A stretch of 64,000 nt of DNA from NCBI GenBank assembly GCA_905250115.1, contig CAJNOI010000224.1, positions 62,001-126,000 on the forward strand, given 5' to 3'. Below are positions 50,901-61,830 of this stretch, in pieces. The position numbers were made by a program, and so were the translations under genes. Under the pieces are notes generated by a model. It was given only the letters and a program-made list of their open reading frames with translations, was not told where the DNA came from and ran no database searches. Numbering within the stretch: position 1 is the stretch's first letter; the number at the start of each line of letters is the position of its first letter. Source of the DNA: Adineta steineri. Taxonomy: Eukaryota; Rotifera; Eurotatoria; Adinetida; Adinetidae.

Positions 50901-51480
50901 TCATGTTCAATCGAGGCATCTCTTGATTTATTCAATCCATCAACAATATATAAAATTGGACAACGATTTCAAACTGTACTTCAACAACTTTTCACATCAA
51001 ATTTACTAGATCAAACTTATCAGTCGATTCATGAATCATCAAGAATATTACCTAATGAAAAGATTCTTATGGCATCAATGAATAATACTCAAACTTTATT
51101 TTCTTCATCTACTCATTGTATACAATATGAAATTATTAGATGAATTATTTCAACAAATATCATCAAAAAATAGAATTAAATTAAATGAATATCAATCTAA
51201 AATTCCATAAAATTCAAGTCAGTTTAGTCTTCAATTGTTTTTATTAAAACATTTAAAAATAAATTTTTATTTTAATGATTATCCATCAAAACAAAAAACT
51301 CTTCAATATCAATTCTATCTTTTTACAGAACAATTAAATACATAATGGCATGATAAATCAGAAAATATTTTTCAAAAATTAAATATTTCATTAATTCATT
51401 ATAATATTCACTTAGTAAAAGAACGTTAACCATCTATTTTAAATTTATCATCAATTAAAGATTTTAAACAAGATCTTATT
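44953..51480 (+). pseudogene. Decayed non-ribosomal peptide synthetase (C-A-PCP-C-C and a possible thioesterase remnant)
   Basis: Starts MFSRN, like the second NRPS (MFPNK at 61831). C domain 1 has a large deletion with frame change near 45140 that removes its HHxxxDG centre. The A domain (about 45890-47700, several introns) keeps NHYGPAE, YKTGDLV, GRRDFQVKLRGQRIEL and NAKVDRKRLP, but core 3 is degraded (FTSRSTSIPKA instead of a YTSGSTGxPKG-type loop) and one stop interrupts it near 46817. The PCP domain (47700-47830) keeps GGHSL, but a TGA replaces the conserved Trp at 47718. C domain 2 (48055-49500) is open, with HHAATDR at its centre. C domain 3 (49650-51140, one intron) has HHALSDF, then breaks off. 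The tail from 51128 to 51480 has three in-frame TAA codons and reads like the end of a thioesterase domain. The cluster of losses argues for a pseudogene. Confidence 0.85.
51128..51480 (+). pseudogene. Possible thioesterase C-terminal remnant
   Basis: Reading across three TAA codons gives a helical LLDELFQQISS segment, a strand-like YQFYLFTEQLN block and a final KLNISLIHYNIHLV...DFKQDLI stretch. Their order and spacing resemble the end of type I thioesterases (strand with LF, Trp, then His before a final helix). Every stop could derive from a CAA codon by one C-to-T change. Recognition is weak and from pattern only. Confidence 0.35.
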
Positions 51481-51932
51481 ATTATTGTTCTCTGTCAGGT
51501 ATATATTCGACTTTTTTAATAAATAGAGAACAGTTGCTTGAGGGTGTGAATGTGGTTACCGATCGTCTCTCTACATCACACCCACATCCACATCCTCATA
51601 TCTTCTTTAAGCTTAAATCTAATGGTGTTTGAAATGGGTTTCTTGATTTGAAATATGTGAAAAGATAATAAAAAGAATCATTCTAACACAAAACAATTAC
51701 TACTAGAATAATATAAAAAATTCAATTCTTTTTTCTAGATCAATAATAGTCGATTGGGTAAGAATGCTCAAAAAGTCTTGTGGTCAATAAACAAATCTAT
51801 CTTGTTTTTATTTCAATGTTATATTTAAAATATATTATTTTGTTTGACATTTGTGTATTTCAGGTTTATATACTTTTAGATTTCTCATTTATTTCTCGTA
51901 TTTACCCTTTAATTCATATTTGGTAAATTCCG
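51481..51932. other. 5' flank of the intact PKS, with paralogous MITE empty site and hairpin
   Basis: At 51485-51530 the sequence resembles 43055-43096 plus the bases after the piggyBac MITE, with one TTAA at 51516-51519. At 51540-51597 GAGGGTGTGAATGTGG faces CACACCCACATCCACATCC, a G/C-rich hairpin like those beside the PKS pseudogene. The last ~200 bp before the start codon is AT-rich and should include the promoter. No gene is seen. Confidence 0.5.
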
Positions 51933-54900
51933 ATGTCAACTTCAAACAATCGATTAGAACCAGTGGCTATTGTAGGCATAGCCTGTGAATTTGCCGGTGA
52001 TATTCATTCTGCCAACGATTTATGGCATTCACTGAAGGATAGTCGAGATGTGGGTAGTGTAATTCCACGTGATCGACTCGATCTCGAGTCTTATTGTGCT
52101 CATATGTTTAATAAGGATAATGATGGACATTTTCGACAGAAACTTATTCGTCGAGGATATTTCCTATCAAATAATCAATGGGATATGTTTGAACCAAGTT
52201 TCTTTGGTCTGTCCGACGCCGAAGCAGGTAGTATTGATCCATGTCATCGACTACTCATGCTGAAGGCTATTCATCTACTTGACGATGTTGGTTATAGTAT
52301 GGAGAAAATGAATGGCTCAAAAACATCTGTGTATATTGGTCAATTCTCCACAGATCATGCTATAACTTCATTCCGCATGGAGCCTGAACATCGATCAAGA
52401 TTTCATGGTCCTAATAGTTTGCTTTACAATGCTGCTGCTCGGTTATCCTATCATTTTAATTTACAAAGTCCCAACGTATCATTGGATGTCGCCTGTTCAT
52501 CGTCGCTGGAGGCTGTACATTTAGCTGTGCAAAGTCTTCGCACAAACGAAGCAGATATGGCTATATGTGGTGGAGTGAATGCTGTCTATTCACCGGAGAC
52601 TCTTTTATGGGGTTCGATTGCGGGCGCTATGTCACCTGAAGGACGAAGTCGATCATTTAGTGTCGATGCAAATGGTTATGCAAAAGGTAAACAGCACATT
52701 TATGTACATTTATTAACACGTTTGGATCGTATGTTTAGGTGAGGGCCTCGGTCTTCTACTATTGAAACGATTGAGTGATGCCGAACGTGATAATGATCGC
52801 ATATATTGTGTTATTCGTGATGCACTTAGTAACCATGATGGAAATGAAGATAAGAACAGTATTGCTGTTCCATCAACTGCTGGTCAGGCACGTTTACTCA
52901 ATGATATTTACAAGCGAGCAGACTTTGATCCTCGACATATTTTTTATGTCGAAGCGCACGGCACTGGTACACTCATAGGTGATCCCATCGAAGCTAATTG
53001 TTTAGGTCAATTTTTCAATCGATCTTATTTTGATCCTCCATTACTGATCGGTTCTGTTAAAAGTAATTTAGGACACACAGAAGGAGCAGCTGGTATTGCC
53101 GGATTAATTAAAATTGCTATGTGTATGCATCATCGGAGTATTCCACCAAATATGCACTTCACATCATTAAATCCAAATATTGAAGCACAAAGATATAACC
53201 TACACGTCGTTCAACATTCTGTGCCATTTCCTTTAGGCAATGACATTGATTCCATAGCTATGGGAATTAGTTCATTTGGCGCTGGAGGCAACAATGTACA
53301 CGCTATTGTTGAAGAATATCGAACGTGTGCCATTTCAGTAATAAACAGATTTGAAAATGATCAATTTCAGAGAAATGATATGGAGAGTAAACAATATTTC
53401 ATTTTTATTTTCTCAAGTGAGTTTCATAAACATAAATTGTCTGATCAAATAGTATACTAACGTTTTTTCTTTCAGCAAAAAGTCGTAAATCTCTAAACCA
53501 TCAAGTATCTCAATTTAATGAATGGTTACAAAAGACATCAGTAACAGATGTGGGAAGTAATCATTCATTTCTCCAACGCATATCTCAACAACTCCTTCTA
53601 AAGCGTACTATTAGTCATGCACACTTAGCCATCTTTGTATTTGCCAATATCAAACAACTTCAACAACAAATCAGCGCCTTTCTTGTTGAAGAGTCATTAC
53701 CCGGTCTCTCTACATCCACGCGTCCAGTAATATCACTAGCAAAAATATGTTTTGTTTTTAGCGGACAAGGTCCTCAATGGTGGGCTATGGGTCGACAATT
53801 GTATGAAAGTGAACCTGTTTTTACTCGATGGATTCAATTGATCGATGCGGAAATGGCAAAGATCAACAATGGTGAATGGTGTCTGTTGGAAGAATTAATT
53901 GGCAAAACAAGTGAACAAGAATCTCGTATTAATGATACAAATATTGCTCAACCAGCTTTATTCGCTATCCAAGTTGGACTCGCTGCTTTACTTGTCTCAT
54001 GGAATATTTATCCTTCGACAATCGTATCACATAGTGCTGGTGATCAAGCAGCTGCTTTTGTTGCCGGTCGCCTCACTTTGCAAGAAGCTGTTCGTATTGT
54101 TTATCATCGATCACGTCTTCAAAATCGTAATACACGACAAGGTGGTCGTATGTTAGCCGTATCCATGAGTGAAGAAGAAGTACAAAATAAACTTCTCAAA
54201 GGTATTGAACATCTTGTTTGCATTGCTGTTGTTAACAGTCCTCGCTCCGTCACGTTGAGTGGAGATGAAAAGATTATCGATGAACTACAACAAACTCTCT
54301 CAACATTTTATCCCAATGTTTTCAAAGCTCGTCTTCGTATTGAAAATGCATTTCATTCGTATCAGATGGATCGATTCGACATAGAAAAAGAGATGTTATC
54401 GTCACTTAGTGATATCCAAGGACTTCCTCTAAAAAACTCTGAACAAGTGTTCAATCTAAAATGCGCCGAAGCTAATCTTTATTCGAGTGTGACTGGTAAT
54501 AAATTAAGTGATCAGATACCAGTCGATGCTCATTATTGGTGGTCCAATGTGAGACAATGTGTTCGATTTCGTGATGCTGTGGCATCAATTCAACAGCATG
54601 ATGCCCCAACTGTTTTTCTTGAACTTTCGCCACATCCAGTCTTGGCTACATCTATTGGAGAGTGTTATCAGTCGACAAATAGTCAACCACTGATTCTTCC
54701 AACACTGAAACGAAAAGAAAATGAACAAATAACATTGCTTACTAGTCTCGCACAACTAACGACATCGTCCTATGTTTGGCAACAATATTTTCAAACTCGA
54801 GATATATTACCGATGATAGATAATGAACAACTATTTGATGATTTTCCATTGTATGCATTTGATCTTAGTCCATGTTGGTATGAATCAAAAGATTCAGTTA

Positions 54901-57900
54901 TTACACGTCTGGCTAATCGTATTCCTATTCATCCTCTATTGGGTGTCCGTCAATTAACAGGACAAACAAGTGCTACATGGAAGAGTCTCATTAATATTAA
55001 TCTACCACAATATGCCTACTTGAAAGATCACAAAATACAAGATACAATCCTCTTTCCTGCTGTTGCTTATCTTGAACTTGTAACAGCTGCCTATCACCAA
55101 TTATTCCAAGCATTAGATAACAAACAATCTTCACTTGTTTTGAAACAAATTAAATTTGTCAAAGCTCTCAGTCTTAATGAGCATGAGCTAACAGAATTAT
55201 TCACACAAATTGTGATATCAGTTCGTCAATGGTTTGTCTACAGTCGACGATGGACATCAGCTGGTTCAGATTGTATGCGTTCATCAGGCATGGCAAGTGT
55301 TGATGTGGTCGATTTCTTTATCGATCCAGAAACTCTTAATCAATATTCATTACGTGAATTCACTCTACATGCTCATGGTCATATTGAGATGGATGGTGTT
55401 CAACAAAAATTAACAACCCTACTTTCTACCAGTCCAGCTTACAATACCTGGTCCACGAGTGATGTAACCAGTATTTATACTCATTTGTCAACACGAGGCT
55501 ATCAATATGGACCTTCTTTTCGAAACATACAATCATTATGTGGTACGACATCTACAGTTATTGCTCAAATTCATAGTAATATTGATGCAATTACTGATCT
55601 CTCTTCTTATCATTTGCTTCATCCAAGTTTATTGGATAGTTTTTTGCAGTCACCTCTGGTTTTGTTACCTGGTGTTGATCTTACAGTTCTTCCAGTTAGT
55701 ATTCATAAATTTGTTACTATGAACCAAGTGAATACATCCCATCCAAATTTTGAAATGCATGGAAGATACCACGATGTCGTATGTGGCTTAAGTCAAGAGC
55801 GAACATATACTTGTGACTTATGGGTTTTACCCAGCGATGACACGACAGTCAACGAACCGATGTTCATTTTTGAAGGTTATGTAGCTCAACAAGTTCAAGG
55901 TGTACAATCTGGTCGATGGACATTAGAGAAGTCTATTTTTGATAAATTAAATGCAGCTGCTGATTTGCCCAATGTAGATCGTTGTGAACAATTAGACACA
56001 ATCATAGAAGACTATTGTATGGAAAGAATATGGATAGATTCACCAATAACAAAAAGTGTAGCTGACTTACTTCCATCGTTCGATCAGATTCGTAAGGGTG
56101 GAATCGATGTTGTTAGTAATCAAGATTCAATTGACTCAATCGAAACATTCAACGAATTAGCTTCATGTTATGCTCAGATAGCAATAAAAGATCTCGATTT
56201 AAACCTCGTTGATGATCAGTATCGTCCTTTATTAAATGCATGCAACTCTCTTGTCACTATTTTACATGAACCAATAACACTATATTCTACACAACTTCGT
56301 CTTAGACATTTATTTGGTCGTTTTCCTCGTCTCAAGCCACTTCTGATCTCATTGGATACATATGGTTCGCGTTTGAAAGACATTTTTACTGGACAACAGA
56401 ATGGATCTGATGTATTCTTAGGAAACAATGAAACTGAACGAACATTGCAAGAAATAAAAACTATTATTAGTGCAGATAAAACGCAGCAAATATTTCATGC
56501 AATATGCCAACATCTTCATGTCCTAAATGATCATAGTAGTCATGGATCACTTAATGATCGACGACTACGTGTACTTTGGTTCGCTAGAAGCGAACACTCG
56601 GACGTTTTACCTGTTATTCATCTCTTACTTAATTTATCACGTCAAACAAGTTTATGGATTGATTTACATTATGTGGATATGGATCCAGTACAGCTTGCAC
56701 AAGCTGAAGAACTATTTCAGACACATTTGGCTGACCAAACTCATTTAGATATAATATACGATCAAACAATTGACTTGTTTAACAATGAAATCCTTGAAAA
56801 AATTCCATTCGAATCGTTTGATATTGTGTTTGCTGCAAATAAATTACAGGAAAGTGAAGATTTGATGAGATCGTTAACTAATCTTCGTCATCTACTTGTT
56901 CCCAATGGTCTTCTTTTATTACTTGAATTAACTGATGTTCCTCTCTATTTTGATCTTATCTTTGGTTTACTCGATAATTGGTGGTTGCCATCGAGTAATG
57001 AACGTGCACTTCATAATATTCATCAATGGAGTACAGTTTTACAAGAAATTGGTGGATTCGAAAATGTTGAGACGGTGATGAGTCAATATGAAAGTACATT
57101 AATTATCGCTCGCAAGACAATGTCTCACAATGTACTACAGACACTCGATGAAAGAAAACATCAAGCATGGTTAATATTTGCCAAAAATGATCCTGAAAGT
57201 CTTGGTCATAACATCATACCACTTTTGCCATGCTCAAACAATCGATTTTTGGATATATCTGCATCAACGATTGATACAATTCGTTTTGTACTTAAAACAA
57301 TGATGAATAACTATAAACAACTATACATTGTTTTTGCTTGGCCATTTGAACAAACTTCCCTCGGTGACAATAGCGACTTGGCATTTAAACAACATGAAGA
57401 GTCTATTTGTGGTACTTTCATCCAACTTCTTCAAATAATTCATGCAATATCACCTACTTTTCGGCCGTTTATATTTATTATCACAAGACATGCGCAGTTG
57501 AATATTGGTTCTGACTGCAATATAATTCAATCACCACTCCTTGGTCTTGTACGAAGTTTAATGGTTGAATATGAACAACATCGACTGAAGCTCATTGATC
57601 TACAAGTATCGACAACAATGATTAATGAATCGCCACTTGCTTATGCTTTGGCACAATATATGGTAACTTCACGATATACAAAGAATACGGATGAAATTGT
57701 TCTTCGTTTTGACATAAATGAAAAGAAAGTCAAACATATCACATGGCATTATGAAATGTTGCAAACACATGACAACAAAGAAGATCAATCAAAACAAAAG
57801 CAGATTTGTATTATTCCTCGACAAGATGCAAATCAACAATCATTCCGTCTTTATGTGCCTTCATCTCGTTTTCTCACTGAATTAACATGGGCTTCCGACA

Positions 57901-60590
57901 ATAGACCAAAAGAATTAATACCAGGCATGGTAGAAGTTCAAATTCACTGTGTAGGCATTAACTTTCGTGACGTATTGAAAGCACGAGGTCTATATCCACA
58001 TACTCGTCCGTTTGCACAACTCGATGAGCATCAGTCATATATAGATCGAGACACCGAACCAGGTTCAGATTTTGTTGGCACTATCACACGTGCATGTCCT
58101 AGTGTCAGTTTTCAACCAGGCAATCATGTCGTCGGCATCTCTGTACGTGGTGCATTCCATTCACATGTCATTGTCGACTCAACACAAGTAGTGTGTATTC
58201 CATCCGAGTGTCCTCTCACCGATGAACAATTATCAGTTATGCCTGTCATATGTCTGACAGTCATCTATTCTCTCAAATATCGCGTTCACTTACGACGTGG
58301 TCAAACTGTTCTCATTCATGCTGCAACGGGTGGTGCTGGTCAAATTTGTATACAGTATTGTCAATGGATTGGTGCTCGTGTTTTGGCTACAGCTGGAACT
58401 GAAGAAAAACGACGATTTTTACGTGAGCATTATGGTCTGGAATATGTGTTTAATAGTCGAGATGCTTCTTTTGTTAATGGTGTGAAAAGTATTCTACCTC
58501 ATGGTGTTGATGTTGTCATTAATTCTTTATCAGGTAATCTTCTACAAGAATCCATTAAACTACTTGCTGACCATGGTCATTTTGTTGAATGGGGAAAACG
58601 AGATGTTTTTGACAAGACTCAATTGGCTATGTTTGACTTTCGATCCGATTGCAGTTTTTATGCCATCGATTTAGTTTTACTTCTTGAAAAACATCCAGAT
58701 ATCTACAACCCTATACTTCAAGAAATGGTTGATTTACTTATGCAAAGCAAATTAAAAGCAATCGAACCCACAGTTGTGTATGAACCATCTCAAGTGATTG
58801 ATGCATTTATGAGATGTAATAGTGGTCAATCTATGGGCAAAGCTGTTGTTCGTCTAACCAATTCTAATGAAACACTCTATTTGAACAGTATACATCATAA
58901 TAATCTATCCGAAGGTAACCTTTACTAATCTGTCATTATGATTCTAATGATTATAAATTTAGATAATGATATTATGTTTCCTCCGATCGTTTGCCATCAA
59001 GGAACAATTCTGATTTCTGGTGGATTTGGTGGTCTTGGATTGACAATGTCTCGGTGGATGATAGAAAAACGAAGTGTAAAACGTATTATTCTTATGAGTC
59101 GTCGAACACTAGCTGAGCTTGAACAAACTTCGAATCCACAACATGACGATTGGTTACGACTGAAACAAACAACAAATGGATATCAAGCTCATGTTGATGT
59201 TGTTCAAGCAGATGTGACAAATTTCGATCAAGTATATAACCTAATCGAAAAATTAAGTCGAACCTCTTATCCTGTTCGAGGAGTTATTCACAGTGCTGTC
59301 GTTGCAGAAGACCGGACTTTGTCTAAAATGACACAAGAATATCTGACACATGTTTTAGCAGCAAAAGTTCGTGGTGCTTGGATTCTGCATCAAGTAACGC
59401 AGCTCACTCATGCTCCTCTTCACTTTTTCCTCATGTTCTCATCAATTCGAAATCATCTACTTGAAGTGGCATCGTCTGGTTACAATGCTGGTAATCAATT
59501 TCTCGATGCTCTTGCTCACTATCGTATGACTCGACTAAGTTTACCTGCTCTCTCAGTTAGCTTGCCTGCTGTAAGTGGTGCAGGCATGTTTCATCGACAA
59601 CGAGATATGCTCAGCACTTTACAAAGTACACATGGCTTTGAAGTATTACCACCAATAGCTGTATTCGAGTTGATCGAACGCTTCCATGCAAATCAAAAGA
59701 CTTGTCCATGTCCTGTTATTTTTGCTGTTAATTGGCAAACATTATATGAAAGACGTCACAAACTACCGATATTTCAATTGAATAAAATAGTAGAAGAACG
59801 CTATACTACAATGAAACTCACAAATGAATCAACAACATCAACAGGACTCAGTAGTACAACTGGTTCGAACTTGAATCGAAAAGAAACTATTATTGAACGA
59901 ATTCAGATGGCTGTAGCACGTATTCTAGGTGCAGCTGATATTGATCGTATTCTAGTTGATCGTTCATTGGTTAGCCAAGGTATGGACTCATTAGCAGCTC
60001 TTTCACTATACAACTGGTTAGGACAAGAGACCAGTGTTTATATACCATTAGTTGATCTACTTCAAGGATATTCTATTGAAACTATCGGAACAGTAATTCA
60101 TAATAAGCTCAATGAACGACATCAAGTTGTATCATCAACTACTAAAGAAGAACACATGAATACTAATCTAATCAAAGAAAATGAAATACAATTATCTCAT
60201 AACTCTAATTACACTGGTATAGAGAATATCATCTGTCTTCAACATCCACAGCAGCGTAGTAGTCATGTTTTCTTCTGTATCACAGAGCAGACATCAACTA
60301 ACACTGATAACCTAAATAAATTATTCATTCACAAAATATATAAGCAACAAAATCAAACAAGACCACTTATGATTTATGCTATACAAATACCATCTCTCAC
60401 ATCAACAACATCGACATCTGCTTATGCTCGTGACATGATTTTGCAAATGCGTCGTATTCAACCACGTGGACTTTATCAATTAGTGGCTGTCCGCAACAAA
60501 CAAGAAGAAATCATTGCACATGAAATGATAAGACAACTCAAAGATCATCGTATGATTATCGATATTCGATTGCTTCTTTTGGACGATTAA
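51933..60590 (+). CDS. Intact reducing type I polyketide synthase (KS-AT-DH-ψMT-ψKR-ER-KR-ACP-TE-like)
   Basis: Four exons (51933..52686, 52739..53416, 53476..58914, 58963..60590), all introns short, GT...AG and phase 1, total 8499 nt, 2832 residues. KS: Cys188 in DVACSSS, His325 in EAHGTGT, His364 in SNLGH. AT (~565-890): FSGQGPQWW, Ser664 in SHSAGD. DH (~960-1290): His996 and Asp1198. A methyltransferase-like region (~1330-1690) lacks the Gly-rich SAM loop (RLRVLWFARSEH in its place). A structural KR-like segment follows (~1700-1850). ER (~1950-2270): HAATGGAGQ. KR: GGFGGLG near 2309, Ser2451, Tyr2464. ACP: Ser2633 in GMDSL. The C-terminus (~2700-2832) resembles a thioesterase but reads VAVRNKQEE where GxSxG is expected, and it ends early. 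Predicted role: iterative assembly and full reduction of a polyketide or fatty-acyl chain in the cytosol. Domain order is like animal FAS and fungal reducing PKS. More G/C at third positions than the pseudogene. Confidence 0.93.
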
Positions 60591-61830
60591 AATCAAGAAT
60601 AATAACAACATTACCACTTTCCGAACATCGATGGTGGGATTAGTTTGAATTCGATTTTTTATTTACTAATTCTAATATTTATCAGATATCACACTATAGA
60701 AATATTTGTAGAATTCTTAATCATCAAATTAAGGAAATTCGGAAGTAAAAATTATAAATCTTAGTACTTCAGCATCAGTAGCTATTGTAGCGAGAAACAT
60801 ACAGTTTCGCATAAGCTTTTTTTTTCTTAAAATCCACTACTGTTTTCTCTAAATAAAATATCTTATCTATTTTACAGTCAATTACAAAAGAAAAATATCC
60901 ATCTACAAAAACCTTTCCATAGAACAACTAAAACAGATCATCCATTATACTACCAGCGGGGATCATTTTTAATCCCATCCTCAACAATCTGAAAAATCAG
61001 TAGAAATAACTGCAGTTTCTTGCCTTTTGAAGCCTATTAGCGTGTTCCAAGAGTTAAATACTGTTATAATTAACTCATGAGATACATCAATAGCTGTAAA
61101 AAAAACAGGAAACTGCAGTTATTTCTACTGATTTTTCAGATGGTTGAGAATGGGACCAATAAATGATCCCGACTGGTAGTACAAGGATTAGTGGTTTTCA
61201 CAAATATTCTATGGGATAACCTACATTAAGTTTAGATCACAATTTTATAGAATAGTTTAAACTTTATAAAACTAAGATGAATATTTTCTCTATCAATTGC
61301 ATTAGACTAAGCATTTTGTTATCTTTCTTCACTCTCAATGTCAATATTACATGTTATTTATGAAAGTCATCAGAATTCTTTCTACTCTCTCCATTCATTT
61401 TGATTAAGTAAGATTAAAACATTGAGTTTTATACGCATTGCGATATTATACTGTATCATAATTTCTCCATGTTGTTGAATTTACTAATGAAAATTCGATA
61501 TTTTGATGATTGAAAAAAACATCAGTTCTTTGATTATTTTATATGTATTTCTATATGATATTTGTTCTGAAAAAAAGATGTTTTGTGTGAATATTTACTA
61601 ATAGTTAATCAACTTATATACTAACACTATCAAACTAACATAATTGTTTTTCTTCTTACCCAATATTTCAGTTTTCAAATTACAACAATAAATAGCAAAC
61701 TTAATAATGTTGAGTTTATTTCAGATGTATTCAAATTCAAGTTCTTTTTTCTTATTTCTTTATAATTTCTAGATTGTATTCGGCTTTTTGCATTAGCAAT
61801 TGATATTTTCTATTGATTAATTACACGAAA
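60591..61830. other. PKS-NRPS intergenic region
   Basis: Contains the foldback element at 60930-61200 and otherwise AT-rich sequence with no gene recognised. Just before the NRPS start, a TTTTTGCATTAGCAATTGA stretch (61780-61800) resembles TTCTGCATTGGCAATTAA before the PKS pseudogene (31785-31802). This shared block might be a promoter element or simply duplicated flank. Confidence 0.45.
60930..61200. mobile_element. Foldback element (about 80 bp arms) between PKS and NRPS
   Basis: The left arm around 60940-61025 contains TACTACCAGC.GGGATCATT, then TCCCATCCTCAAC, then CTGAAAAATCAGTAGAAATA ending ACTGCAGTTTC. The right arm (61108-61190) is its reverse complement with few mismatches. An ~85 bp loop contains a smaller GAGTTAA...TTAACTC pairing. 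No coding capacity. It could be a MITE, or act as a strong RNA hairpin in the PKS 3' region. Target duplication not defined. Confidence 0.7.

Noticed and set aside
51933..60590. Interpretation of the PKS as an ordinary animal fatty acid synthase
   Set aside because: Domain order is similar, but it sits with NRPS genes, has a decayed paralogue beside it, and has variant KS/AT motifs; a PKS is more likely, though a phylogeny would decide.
61813..61830. Upstream extension of the NRPS frame to 61813
   Set aside because: It begins with TTG; the first ATG is at 61831 and matches the start of the NRPS pseudogene.
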